Shown here: positions 1 to 7,777 of the stretch, one piece after another | How the letters are laid out: every line of letters begins with the position of its first letter | How positions within the stretch are numbered: the first letter of the stretch is position 1 | DNA from: a virus | Virus record (IMG/VR): IMGVR_UViG_3300030099_002795 | Span: 1-33,845 of that record | Strand: one strand, 5' to 3' | DNA: 33,845 nucleotides | Notes under the pieces: generated by a model | What the model saw: the letters and a program-made list of their open reading frames with translations, nothing else | The model's database searches: none | Told to the model about the DNA's origin: nothing | Position numbers and translations under genes: made by a program

Positions 1-20
1 TCAAAAACCAAAACGCTATT

Positions 21-566
21 TCAATCATTTTCAAAACCTCCTAATTCTTTTATTATCATATTCCAACTGTATTCAAATGGATCTACACTAGCATAAAACA
101 TATCATGGTCTACATCTCCAAAACCACCCATCTTACAAGCCTCGTATTCCAACTTTGCTTGTTGTAAGTCCACAAGACATTCCTTGATTGAACCAAAGGG
201 CTTAGGTTCTATTCCATGTAACATAACCTTAGCATCAGGGTCAATGTATCTTGAAAGTAAATGTTCAGCATACCCGATTAAGTCATCTAATGAATCTACT
301 AATTCTTCACAATCTCCATCGGCAGCCAAACCATCACCGGACTCAAAAAGTATAACGGCAGCAGTTTCTTTGTATTTATTTTCAATCCTTAAGAGTTCGG
401 TTCTCAAATCCTCGCAGCACTTATCTCCTTGAGGCGGTATCTCGTCTGTTTCAACTTCGGGCATTGTATCTACATTATCCAATGCACTGGTTGTCATCAT
501 CTGTGCAAAAATAGCCCTAGCCTGTTCCGGTGATACGTTAGGGAACGGGTCAAAGTCCTCTGGCAT
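21..566 (-). CDS. acidic protein with C-terminal F-x3-W tag, function unknown
   Basis: I do not recognise this 181-aa protein. It is the only clear minus-strand gene. I chose the ATG at 566-564 rather than the TTG one codon upstream because a TATA-like TTTATT on the same strand (598-593) lies about 27 nt before it, as expected for a leaderless archaeal transcript. It is acidic with Asp/Glu-rich helical stretches. Its C terminus (DPFEYSWNMIIK, about bases 83-48) matches the peptide found in proteins at 30762-33845; the surrounding ASVDPFE closely resembles ASAEPFE inside the protein at 32138. That suggests it belongs to the same functional group, perhaps virion-associated (inference). It points out of the window, away from the replication genes. 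Confidence 0.8.
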   Translation of the reverse strand: MPEDFDPFPNVSPEQARAIFAQMMTTSALDNVDTMPEVETDEIPPQGDKCCEDLRTELLRIENKYKETAAVILFESGDGLAADGDCEELVDSLDDLIGYAEHLLSRYIDPDAKVMLHGIEPKPFGSIKECLVDLQQAKLEYEACKMGGFGDVDHDMFYASVDPFEYSWNMIIKELGGFEND

Positions 567-590
567 CAATTACTACTAATCGCCACGTTC

Positions 591-599
591 AAATAAAGG
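591..599 (-). promoter_or_regulatory. TATA-like promoter of the minus-strand gene
   Basis: On the minus strand the sequence reads CCTTTATTT. Its centre is about 26-30 nt from the ATG at 566, which would give a leaderless transcript. No Shine-Dalgarno sequence precedes that ATG. Confidence 0.45.
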
Positions 600-659
600 C
601 ATCTCAATGACTTGACATTCCTAACACCTTTTTTCCGAAAATTTTTCCGAGTAGCGTAT

Positions 660-674
660 GCGGCTTATTGCCGC
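660..674. repeat. small hairpin GCGGC-TTATT-GCCGC
   Basis: A perfect 5-bp inverted repeat with a 5-nt loop, immediately followed by a run of 8 C and 12 A (674-693). It could be part of a replication or termination structure; the role is unknown. Confidence 0.5.
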
Positions 675-693
675 CCCCCCCAAAAAAAAAAAA
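674..693. repeat. homopolymer pair C8-A12
   Basis: Eight C residues followed directly by twelve A residues, next to the hairpin at 660-674. Such tracts can unwind or bend DNA at origins. They are also prone to length error in sequencing and assembly, so the exact length should be treated with care. Confidence 0.6.
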
Positions 694-783
694 TATCTCC
701 ACATCTACCCCTGCAAAAAAACGGCTTACTGCGTGGCATACGGTCACTCAACAGGCTCGCAGTAGCCCATTTAGCCTCATGCC

Positions 784-804
784 CACTCAGCCAACGGCTG
801 AGTG
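784..804. repeat. perfect 9-bp inverted repeat (CACTCAGCC / GGCTGAGTG)
   Basis: Two 9-bp perfect arms with a 3-nt loop (AAC). The motif CACTCA also occurs at about 734 and 928, so this looks like one element of a repeated set in the intergenic region. It could be a protein-binding site or cruciform. Confidence 0.6.
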
Positions 805-875
805 CATCCAGTGGGCGTAATTTGTGGCGTTTGGCGGGTCAAAATGGCTCTCAGTGCATCGTTTTGTGGCGATAC

Positions 876-969
876 GCTCAGTCTATCCCCACATATCGCC
901 CAGTCAGCCTCAAAATGTGGTTATAGCCACTCAGTCATGCGTTTTTATCCCCACACTTAGCCTCAAAAT
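876..969. repeat. two imperfect direct repeat units
   Basis: Each unit contains CTCAGTC, then TATCCCCACA (884-893 and 946-955), then AGCCTCAAAAT (906-916 and 959-969), with different spacing inside each unit. Related fragments (AGTGCATC at 801 and 853; TTTGTGGCG at 821 and 863) lie just upstream. Iterated short motifs of this kind are typical of initiator or regulator binding sites; no protein can be assigned. Confidence 0.55.
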
Positions 970-1116
970 CCAGGGTTTGCTCAGTCAAACCGACCCTAGA
1001 CACCCAAAAACGCACTACTGAGAGCCTATCAAGACATTTATTTCCACATTTTGTCCTATTTCGCCCACCAAAACACAAACACATCCACCCAACCGGCAAG
1101 GGGGTTGCAGTAGGTC

Positions 1117-1154
1117 ATTTACGGTTGAAATATGATGTAGTTTTGACCGTAAAT
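1117..1154. repeat. 9-bp inverted repeat ATTTACGGT / ACCGTAAAT
   Basis: The perfect arms lie at 1117-1125 and 1146-1154, with a 20-bp AT-rich spacer. The arm-to-arm distance is close to three helical turns, which suits a dimeric DNA-binding protein. It sits in the AT-rich half of the large intergenic region. Confidence 0.55.
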
Positions 1155-1451
1155 TTGAGGGCATAATTAGACACAATAGACATTTTAGACATGGATAATG
1201 AATATAGACAAATAATACAGGTCAATAATCAGCATATTTTCACAATTGCTTCGCCTCTATTCCCTCATATTCATTGAAAATGTGTCTTTGTTGGGGAATA
1301 TGTCTTTTGAGGCTGAGAAATCGCTTCTAGTGCATTGATTTGCATCTAGGACATGCTGAGATATGATTTGTCGAAGGTGTCTAATCCGAAAATTTTCCAG
1401 ATTAAATGATGAAATGAACTAGAAAATGCAACACGTAAAGGGATCCGTAGC

Positions 1452-1570
1452 AGCCTCCGGCTTGATTTTTCGGATAGCAAATGTAGCCTAAAAGAACGGC
1501 ATAAAACCGTCTTACAGAATGGCATCATTCATATACCCTGCACTGTTAGGATTGTTTAGAGCCGGAGGCT
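1452..1570. repeat. 11-bp inverted repeat flanking the helicase promoter
   Basis: AGCCTCCGGCT at 1452-1462 is the exact reverse complement of AGCCGGAGGCT at 1560-1570, 97 bp apart. The right arm contains the GGAGG ribosome-binding site of the helicase gene, and the bipartite promoter lies between the arms. If a transcript ever reads through from upstream, the arms could pair and hide the ribosome-binding site (inference). Confidence 0.55.
1532..1554 (+). promoter_or_regulatory. bipartite promoter TATACCCTG...GGATTG for the helicase operon
   Basis: TATACCCTG (1532-1540) is followed by GGATTG (1549-1554). The offset from the last TATA adenine to GG is 14 nt, the same as at 5053, 12782 and 28555. 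The expected start, about 26 nt from the TATA centre, is near 1560, leaving a short leader that holds the GGAGG site at 1564-1568. Confidence 0.6.
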
Positions 1571-1577
1571 AAAAACT

Positions 1578-4500
1578 ATGGAGTTGAAGAAAATGAATGG
1601 AGATAAAATATGGGAAACCGCTATACCGAAGGGTGATAGAAATGGTAATCCTTGGAGTGATGAACAAATGATTGTGTTGAATGATTTCGCTGAGATGGCA
1701 TTCTTAGCAATAACTGGTGGCAATCCAGTTAGAATTGCCATAGAATCAGTTGCAGGGTCTGGTAAATCATCAGTAGTCTATGGTTGTGTTGATATTGTCA
1801 CAAACCTAGAATTGAGCCTTAGAACCTGTCTAACGGCATTCAATACTCATATTGCCAAAGATGGTAAGGCCAAACTACTAGAGTCTAAGAAACACGGTCT
1901 AAATGCAATTATCTTTGGTAACAACAATACAGTAAATGCGGCCGGTAATTCATTGATTGTCAAGAGGGCATTGGCTGAGGGATGGAGTGAAGTAGATTTG
2001 CTCAAATATGGTGATTCAAGATACAACAGAATCGCTAGAATATGCCTATCTAGTCATCTAGGTTATCTCAATACTGGAGGTAAGAAACAGGGCTTTGCAC
2101 TACTCAAAAACGCTCAAAATATGATGGAACTAAACAACTCTACATCTACATTCAACTACATCATTGGAGGGCTAGAAAAAGCGGTTTCGATTTGTATGGA
2201 TGAGGGATTCATCCCAACTAAGTCATTAGAGGAATATGACCTATCCAGTGAGGGACATGGTGATATTGACTGGCATATTCCGGCGGTATATGATGAGGAT
2301 GTTGAATCCGTATCTAAGATATTGAATACAGTTGGTATCAATCAAAATTGGGATGAAAATACGGCTAGAAATCTAGGTGATGGTCTAGTTTGTAGATTGG
2401 TTGTAGAAATACTCACCATAGCCATTAGAACGGCATATATGGATATTCAAATGACTCCCTATGTTTGTGGATATTCCGACTGGAGGAAATATGCAGTTAT
2501 ACCTTCATTCAACTCTAGGGGCTTTCCAGAAGAGGCTAATACACTTGACAAACTGATTAGGACTAATGACCCTGCAAAGGTCAAGAAGGCTGAGTTTGCT
2601 ATCTTAGAATCGGCGGGTTGCAGGTTTCCAGTTCCAACTAAGAACTCTAATGGTAAAGGTTCTGTAATTGTCAAGGCTGATGAAGAATACAAAGTAGTTC
2701 TTGAAATGGTTGGCGGTTCTATGTCATTTGCATTTGTCAATAAGGGTCATCTAAAGAAGTTCCAAGGTAAATCAATAGGTGTTCAATTCGGCAATAATGG
2801 TAATGCTACTGTTGATGGTGAAAGGATTTCCCGTTGGAGGAAATATACCAATGGTCGAACTATCATCAATCCTGGTTATGAGGCTAAAGTAACTGGTTTA
2901 TTGGTTGAATTATTTGGTGCTGATAAGATTGACAATAGGACTGGAAATGCCGAACTCGATCCGGTAGAGTCTACTGTTTCTAAGGGTGTTTTACAACTAA
3001 CTATGGCCGACCAAATCTATCTACCTCATGCTCTTGATTTGCAGGTTGAAGAATCTAAGAAGGCTCAAATTATGTTCATTGATGAGGTTCAAGATTTGTC
3101 AGTATTGAAGGCTGAGTTGGTTTGGAGATTCACCACTGATGATGCACATATTGTCATGGTTGGAGATAACCGGCAAGCCATCTATGCGTTCTGCGGCTCA
3201 TCATCTACCGCATTTAAATCCAATGCTGATAGAATTGGTGCTACCTTCTATCCTATGACTATTTGTTGGAGAGGAACTGAGATGGTGGCGGCATCGGCTA
3301 GAGTGGCCTGTAACGCTGCTCTTGAGACTGTAAGAGGTATCTATGGTAATGATGTAGTAGTTCCTGATTATGATGCTCATAGGAGTCCTTTAGAGGCCGG
3401 ATATGACAATTGGGATATGGGTTCATATCCAGTAGTTATCGCTGAGAATGAGGTTGTAGATGCTTACCATCAGGCTAGAAGTCTGTATGGTGAAGATACA
3501 ACCTTTGGTTTGCTATGTCGTATCAAGAAGCCTATCGGTCAAATCATGCTTGCCTTACTATCAAATGGTATTCCAATATCAACTCCTAGTGACGGCGATG
3601 GTAACATCATAGATTCTGCATTTGCATTGGCATCTAAGCCTAGAACTGCAACTATTGACAAAGGTAACACTTCATCCACTAAGGCCAAAGCGGTTCTAGG
3701 TCTAGGTTGGGGTAAGGGTAGCCATGTATTTGCTGAGGCTTCATTACTTAGAGACATCAACAAACTAGAGGATGCTGGAAAGGCGAAATATAGTGCTATG
3801 TTCAAGGGTGATGTCAAGTCAATGTCTAGTGACAAAGGGTATGAAGAATTCATGGGCAATTTAGCCCTTCTAAGAGCGTTTGTTGGCCTGTATTTTAGTA
3901 GATGCTTAGATACTATCCCTAGCACTACTTCTAGTCCATCTAGCGTCATCAAGAAGTGGGTTCAATCCGAATTGTTTAGTGAGAGAGGTAACAAAGCAGT
4001 CCATATTGCTACTCTACACCGATACAAAGGTGATGAGGCTGATGTTATGTTTGTAGTTGATTCTATCAACAATCAAGATGATGAAACTGGTGAGAATCCA
4101 GTTATTGATTGCTTCATGTCTAGTCGCTCTCTGGAGGCTTCTTTGGAGTCTGCAATACAAGAAGCCAACATGGTCTATGTCGGTTACACTAGGGCTAAGA
4201 AACTCAATATTATCATCAAGGCTGATGACTTAGTTCCATACAAGAATGATGTTTCTGTAAGGCTAGAGGGTGCTTATGATAGGGATGTTGAAATGATGAG
4301 TTCTAAGACCATGTATCGCAAGGCTGGACTTATTGTTGAGGATTGTGTAGAGGTAGTTGCAGACTCAACAGGGTTTCCCAGTGATGAAGTAAAGTGCCTT
4401 GATTGTGGATTTGCTCACCATGTATCAAACGTTGAATCAGTGGTTAAGTGTGAATCATGTGACGGCGTTCTATGTAAGGAGTTTAGTGGGCGTGATGCAA

Positions 4501-4613
4501 GCGGCCCGTATGGTTGTGGCACTCCGGCAAGCATAGAGGATATGTTTAGCAACTCGGATAAGCGAATTTGTAGTGCCTGTTTTGATGAACAGAATGAAGG
4601 TGAATATGTATGA
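1578..4613 (+). CDS. UvrD/Rep-like superfamily 1 DNA helicase with C-terminal zinc module
   Basis: A 1011-aa SF1A helicase predicted to move 3'-5' on single-stranded DNA during viral replication or repair. All key motifs are visible: Q-like NPWSDEQ (about 24-30), Walker A AGSGKS (59-64), Walker B DEVQD (502-506), motif III GDNRQAIYAF (529 on), a CWRGT motif IV, HRYKGDE (814-820) and VGYTRA (868-873). About 440 residues separate motifs I and II, far more than in UvrD, so a large insertion is likely. After motif VI, about residues 938-1005 carry CxxC-type pairs not typical of UvrD and probably bind zinc. The start has GGAGG 9 nt upstream. The stop overlaps the next start (ATGA). It heads the rightward operon. 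Confidence 0.93.
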   Translation: MELKKMNGDKIWETAIPKGDRNGNPWSDEQMIVLNDFAEMAFLAITGGNPVRIAIESVAGSGKSSVVYGCVDIVTNLELSLRTCLTAFNTHIAKDGKAKLLESKKHGLNAIIFGNNNTVNAAGNSLIVKRALAEGWSEVDLLKYGDSRYNRIARICLSSHLGYLNTGGKKQGFALLKNAQNMMELNNSTSTFNYIIGGLEKAVSICMDEGFIPTKSLEEYDLSSEGHGDIDWHIPAVYDEDVESVSKILNTVGINQNWDENTARNLGDGLVCRLVVEILTIAIRTAYMDIQMTPYVCGYSDWRKYAVIPSFNSRGFPEEANTLDKLIRTNDPAKVKKAEFAILESAGCRFPVPTKNSNGKGSVIVKADEEYKVVLEMVGGSMSFAFVNKGHLKKFQGKSIGVQFGNNGNATVDGERISRWRKYTNGRTIINPGYEAKVTGLLVELFGADKIDNRTGNAELDPVESTVSKGVLQLTMADQIYLPHALDLQVEESKKAQIMFIDEVQDLSVLKAELVWRFTTDDAHIVMVGDNRQAIYAFCGSSSTAFKSNADRIGATFYPMTICWRGTEMVAASARVACNAALETVRGIYGNDVVVPDYDAHRSPLEAGYDNWDMGSYPVVIAENEVVDAYHQARSLYGEDTTFGLLCRIKKPIGQIMLALLSNGIPISTPSDGDGNIIDSAFALASKPRTATIDKGNTSSTKAKAVLGLGWGKGSHVFAEASLLRDINKLEDAGKAKYSAMFKGDVKSMSSDKGYEEFMGNLALLRAFVGLYFSRCLDTIPSTTSSPSSVIKKWVQSELFSERGNKAVHIATLHRYKGDEADVMFVVDSINNQDDETGENPVIDCFMSSRSLEASLESAIQEANMVYVGYTRAKKLNIIIKADDLVPYKNDVSVRLEGAYDRDVEMMSSKTMYRKAGLIVEDCVEVVADSTGFPSDEVKCLDCGFAHHVSNVESVVKCESCDGVLCKEFSGRDASGPYGCGTPASIEDMFSNSDKRICSACFDEQNEGEYV

Positions 4614-5053
4614 GTAATTATGTTGAAATTGATCCCGTTGAGTTTGAGGATTTTGTTGGATATTTAGGCTTCAATAGAGTAATCCCAGGGCATCCGTGTA
4701 AGGAATTGGTCTATGAGTCAAAATTAGCGGTTGGAACTAGAATCCGCATATATTCGACCTTGACTGAAGAATATGGCGTTAGAGGTAAAGGAACTGATGC
4801 TATACGGGTTGTTTGTGTTGCAGGTATGGATGATATATTCTACAACACAAAGAGAGTCCATAGAACTCAAAACTGGAGGAAAAATATGTTGAACAGGATT
4901 GATACAATCTATGAGGAAATGCCTCAGCCTAGATTGTGTGACAAATGTAGTGATGGAATCCTCTTACCAAAGAAGGGTAAGTTTGGGGAGTTCCTTGGAT
5001 GTTCAAACTATCCAGATTGTAGAAATACACAACAGATTAGGAGTGATGATTAA
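4610..5053 (+). CDS. protein with topoisomerase-type zinc ribbon
   Basis: A 147-aa protein translationally coupled to the helicase by an ATGA overlap. Residues about 105-140 read CDKCSDG...GEFLGCSNYPDC, the pattern of the C4 zinc finger found at the C terminus of type IA topoisomerases and in some nucleases (known family feature). The first 100 residues are not recognised and contain no topoisomerase catalytic domain, so this is a stand-alone ribbon that probably contacts single-stranded DNA or partners the helicase (inference). Confidence 0.85.
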   Translation: MSNYVEIDPVEFEDFVGYLGFNRVIPGHPCKELVYESKLAVGTRIRIYSTLTEEYGVRGKGTDAIRVVCVAGMDDIFYNTKRVHRTQNWRKNMLNRIDTIYEEMPQPRLCDKCSDGILLPKKGKFGEFLGCSNYPDCRNTQQIRSDD

Positions 5054-5075
5054 ATACCCTGCATGGGGTGGAATG
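5053..5075 (+). promoter_or_regulatory. bipartite promoter AATACCCTG...GGAATG
   Basis: AATACCCTG (5053-5061) with GGAATG at 5070-5075 keeps the same 14-nt offset as the promoter at 1532. It starts right at the stop codon of the preceding gene and would drive the run of small genes from 5134. Confidence 0.5.
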
Positions 5076-5133
5076 ACTTGTCGGGGGAATGGAGAACCGT
5101 CAAAAAACAGAACAAAATGAAAGAGGAATAAGT

Positions 5134-6192
5134 ATGAAAAACAAAGTATTGAAAAGACAAATAGAAGCAGAAATAGAACTGATGGATAGGGGTTACAGTC
5201 CTAATAAGATGTCACCTAATGAAGAGTTGAAAAAAGGTTTAGAAGAATTAAGTGGCATGGATATTGATGCAAACATATTCTCATTTGGCACACGCCGTAA
5301 GTATGATGGTATCGCTCTTTGTTGTGGAGTGTCAAAATCAAATTGTAACACATTCATAGACCACCACCAAGCGAAGCAATGTGGAATACCTATCTGGAAT
5401 AAGAGCAAAACCAAAGTATGCCCACAATGCGCTATACTAGCAAGGACTGGCAATAACTACCTAGATGAAGATACTAAGAAACTGTTGAACAAATACAGGC
5501 GAGCCTATGTCAATTGGAAATCATCTAAAATAAGGTATGAACAAAGAGAACATGATATGGTAGTTCAAAAGGCGAGGGAGAATAACAAACTTAGTTGCAT
5601 GATTGAGATTGATAGCCTGTCTACATTTGAAGAAAAGGCGGTTTATTTTGTCCGAGTCTTGATGGATGAGGTTTCCAAGGATAACGGAATACATTCTTGT
5701 GATACTGGCAAAGCGGGTGTCAAGTTTGGTTACGAGTCATTACCTAAATTGATGATGAGTCATATTCTAAATTCCGAAGGTAGAGATGACTATGGTAACG
5801 AACTAGAAGAAGATGAAGAAATTGGATATTCCGAATCTGTCTCATTCAAAGAGGAATACTTACAGGAATGGTTGAAGCCTTGGCTACCATCATACATTGA
5901 CGATTTCAAGGATTCTCAGCACATGCAACATGCTAAGGATGAGATTGTAAAGATGTATGGATTAGATACAGATGACCCAATTACTCTAGCCCATGACTGG
6001 TGCGAGGATGAGTTTTGGAGTCACACATATCCAACGATTACTTGTGTTGAATCTGGAGATGAAGCAATCATGATAACTGTTGATTCTACTGGTGGTGCGG
6101 TAGAGGTTTGTAGCGATTGTGGTTGTGATTGTGTAGGTGAGTTTGATTATTCCACTGATAAGGTTGGTTCAATTGTAGGGGGTGAGGAATAA
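5134..6192 (+). CDS. hypothetical protein with Cys-rich patches
   Basis: A 352-aa protein, function not recognised. I chose the ATG at 5134 because AGAGGAA sits just upstream; an in-frame ATG at 5089, close to the predicted transcription start, would add 15 residues. The N-terminal third has Cys/His clusters (CCGVSKSNC, DHHQAKQCG, CPQC) that could bind zinc, and the C terminus has CSDCGCDC. The middle is helical and acidic (a run of Glu/Asp around ELEEDEEIG). First gene of a chain of overlapping genes; the stop overlaps the next ATG. Confidence 0.8.
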   Translation: MKNKVLKRQIEAEIELMDRGYSPNKMSPNEELKKGLEELSGMDIDANIFSFGTRRKYDGIALCCGVSKSNCNTFIDHHQAKQCGIPIWNKSKTKVCPQCAILARTGNNYLDEDTKKLLNKYRRAYVNWKSSKIRYEQREHDMVVQKARENNKLSCMIEIDSLSTFEEKAVYFVRVLMDEVSKDNGIHSCDTGKAGVKFGYESLPKLMMSHILNSEGRDDYGNELEEDEEIGYSESVSFKEEYLQEWLKPWLPSYIDDFKDSQHMQHAKDEIVKMYGLDTDDPITLAHDWCEDEFWSHTYPTITCVESGDEAIMITVDSTGGAVEVCSDCGCDCVGEFDYSTDKVGSIVGGEE

Positions 6193-6539
6193 TGGATGCT
6201 CAACAATTACTGGATGCAGTAAAACATGCCAATGCTCGCTCTACAATCAAGAAATTGTCCGAATACACGATTGAGCAATTATCCAAACTCGATCCAATAG
6301 GGATTACACTAAATCACTGGAATCATGAGCCTTGGTTTGGTAAGAGGTCGCAGGTTTCGGGTAGCGGCCCTCATAGAGTGAATATGTATGACACTGATGG
6401 ATTTGCTTGGAGGCAATGGAGATTTGCTACTTTGGATGAGATGATTGATTTCTTATGTGGTTGCCCTCAAAGAGTGTATAGGGTAACTGGTAAAGATGCT
6501 CAATACTGGGTTAGAGAACATTACATGGAGGGATTCTAA
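6192..6539 (+). CDS. hypothetical protein
   Basis: A 115-aa protein not recognised. Tryptophan-rich central part (LNHWNHEPWFGKR, AWRQWRF), no transmembrane segment or Cys cluster. It begins on the TAATG overlap with the gene before it, behind a GTGAGGAAT ribosome-binding site, and its stop abuts the next start, so it is part of one operon. Confidence 0.75.
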   Translation: MDAQQLLDAVKHANARSTIKKLSEYTIEQLSKLDPIGITLNHWNHEPWFGKRSQVSGSGPHRVNMYDTDGFAWRQWRFATLDEMIDFLCGCPQRVYRVTGKDAQYWVREHYMEGF

Positions 6540-7118
6540 ATGGCTACACAATTTGATGAAGCATGTAAAGAATTTCTAGTAACCTGTCGCAGACTTATGC
6601 CGGAATATGTCTACGAGTTTGTAGAGAATCATGAATGGAATTATGCAATAGTCCACGACCATAAAACAGGGCGGGGTCGCAGACTCCGCCAGCAAGCGGT
6701 TTATTCCTGTTCTCTTGAAGATGTTGAAATGATAGAGGATGGCGAGAAAGAGTGCATAGAGTGGATTGATAGTGCAATTAGTTGGGCTTATTATGTTCAA
6801 AACTTTGGTGATTATGAAACAAGAGAAGAATGGCATCATGGAACTGATGAGGAATGGGAATTTGAGGTAGAGAAATCCAATGAATGGATTGGTTTGTTAA
6901 AGAGATGGAAACTTGAATTAGAGCATGGGATTCACTACATTATCACATCTATTGGTCTAATACCAGAAGTTAGCCTATACAAGACTAAAGAAGCGGCTAG
7001 AAAGGCTTGGTTTGACAATCTTGAGGATAACATAGAGGACATAGAAGAATCATGGAAATCTGGATTTGCTGAATATGATGATTACGAATTTAGATATGGT
7101 ATGGAGATGGTAGAATGA
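6540..7118 (+). CDS. hypothetical acidic protein
   Basis: A 192-aa protein, strongly acidic and rich in Trp, Tyr and Glu, with no recognised domain. A short basic run (KTGRGRRLRQ) at about 42-51 stands out from the acidic remainder. It follows its neighbour without a gap and overlaps the next ATG by 4 nt. Acidic, compact early proteins are common in archaeal viruses, but no function can be assigned. Confidence 0.75.
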   Translation: MATQFDEACKEFLVTCRRLMPEYVYEFVENHEWNYAIVHDHKTGRGRRLRQQAVYSCSLEDVEMIEDGEKECIEWIDSAISWAYYVQNFGDYETREEWHHGTDEEWEFEVEKSNEWIGLLKRWKLELEHGIHYIITSIGLIPEVSLYKTKEAARKAWFDNLEDNIEDIEESWKSGFAEYDDYEFRYGMEMVE

Positions 7119-7546
7119 AGAAAATAAGTATAGAACCATCAAGGAAAGGCTATCGTGATTTCCTACTGGTAATCATAGATGATACCACTAATGAAGAAGA
7201 TAGAGAATGGGCTAAGGCTGAATTGGCTAAATTAGACAATAAGGTTCGGATTGATAAGATTCGGGGTAGAATGTCAGTATTAGAGGATAGAGCAAAACAC
7301 AATGTTTGGGATAACGATCCTGCACTTATTATTGAAATGGGATTAAGTGAAGATAATTTCGATGAATACCATGCTTATCGTGCAATACTTGACAAAGATG
7401 AGGGCGTTCTTGATGGTAAAATTCACCCTGGAATTGCACCTACCTGTTTAACGTGCGGAGGTCAAATTCAACATGCTAGATTTCTTTTTACATTCCCTCC
7501 AAAAAATGGATTATGTGAATGTGAAGGTGTAAAGGAGTGGGAGTAA
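7115..7546 (+). CDS. hypothetical protein with C-terminal zinc-ribbon-like Cys pairs
   Basis: A 143-aa protein: a charged helical N-terminal two thirds, then CLTCGGQ (about 112-118) and CECEG near the end, which could form a four-cysteine zinc site. ATGA overlap with the upstream gene; the downstream gene starts immediately after its stop. Function unknown. Confidence 0.75.
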   Translation: MKKISIEPSRKGYRDFLLVIIDDTTNEEDREWAKAELAKLDNKVRIDKIRGRMSVLEDRAKHNVWDNDPALIIEMGLSEDNFDEYHAYRAILDKDEGVLDGKIHPGIAPTCLTCGGQIQHARFLFTFPPKNGLCECEGVKEWE

Positions 7547-7777
7547 ATGAATGCAATAGAAGTAAGAGATAATGCTATTGCAGTTCTATCCAGTATGGGT
7601 TTGAAGTGGAATCAGCATCCATTATTGCCTCAACATGATATGCCTATTCATTCAAATGGTGATGACATAAGCGAAGAGGAATATGAGGAATTGATGAAGA
7701 ATCCTAAGTTTAATGATGCAGTTTGGGATTTAGTCAATATCTGGTCATTGAGTGATGAAAGGAGGAATCAACAATGA
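7547..7777 (+). CDS. small hypothetical protein
   Basis: A 76-aa acidic protein, not recognised. Its last codons (SDERRNQQ) are encoded by a stretch that also forms the strong AAGGAGGAAT ribosome-binding site of the next gene. The same 15 bases recur at the end of the next gene. Confidence 0.7.
   Translation: MNAIEVRDNAIAVLSSMGLKWNQHPLLPQHDMPIHSNGDDISEEEYEELMKNPKFNDAVWDLVNIWSLSDERRNQQ

Larger units (their letters stand above)
567..1577. other. about 1-kb intergenic region, candidate origin and divergent control region
   Basis: Short open frames here have no ribosome-binding sites, no promoter-like context and skewed composition, so I see no credible gene. The left half (about 650-1010) is richer in G+C than the genes around it and is packed with hairpins and short direct repeats. 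The right half (about 1080-1577) is AT-rich with inverted repeats. It separates the leftward gene from a long rightward series starting with a helicase gene, which is where a viral origin or master control region would be expected. Calling it an origin is inference. Confidence 0.5.

Noticed and set aside
612-1021. Open frames of 104 and 65 codons in the left intergenic region
   Set aside because: They lie in repeat-rich sequence, have no ribosome-binding site or promoter, and read as low-complexity translations of the repeats.
1346-1741. Two minus-strand frames of about 60 codons near the helicase start
   Set aside because: No ribosome-binding site or TATA context; one lies opposite the helicase coding sequence and the other covers the promoter and inverted repeats.
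3539-3952. 137-codon minus-strand frame opposite the helicase gene
   Set aside because: It is antisense to strongly conserved helicase sequence, and its composition is that expected from the complement.
4899-5120. 73-codon plus-strand frame overlapping the zinc-ribbon gene end and the 5053 promoter
   Set aside because: It covers the zinc-ribbon codons in another frame and runs through the promoter; no start signal.
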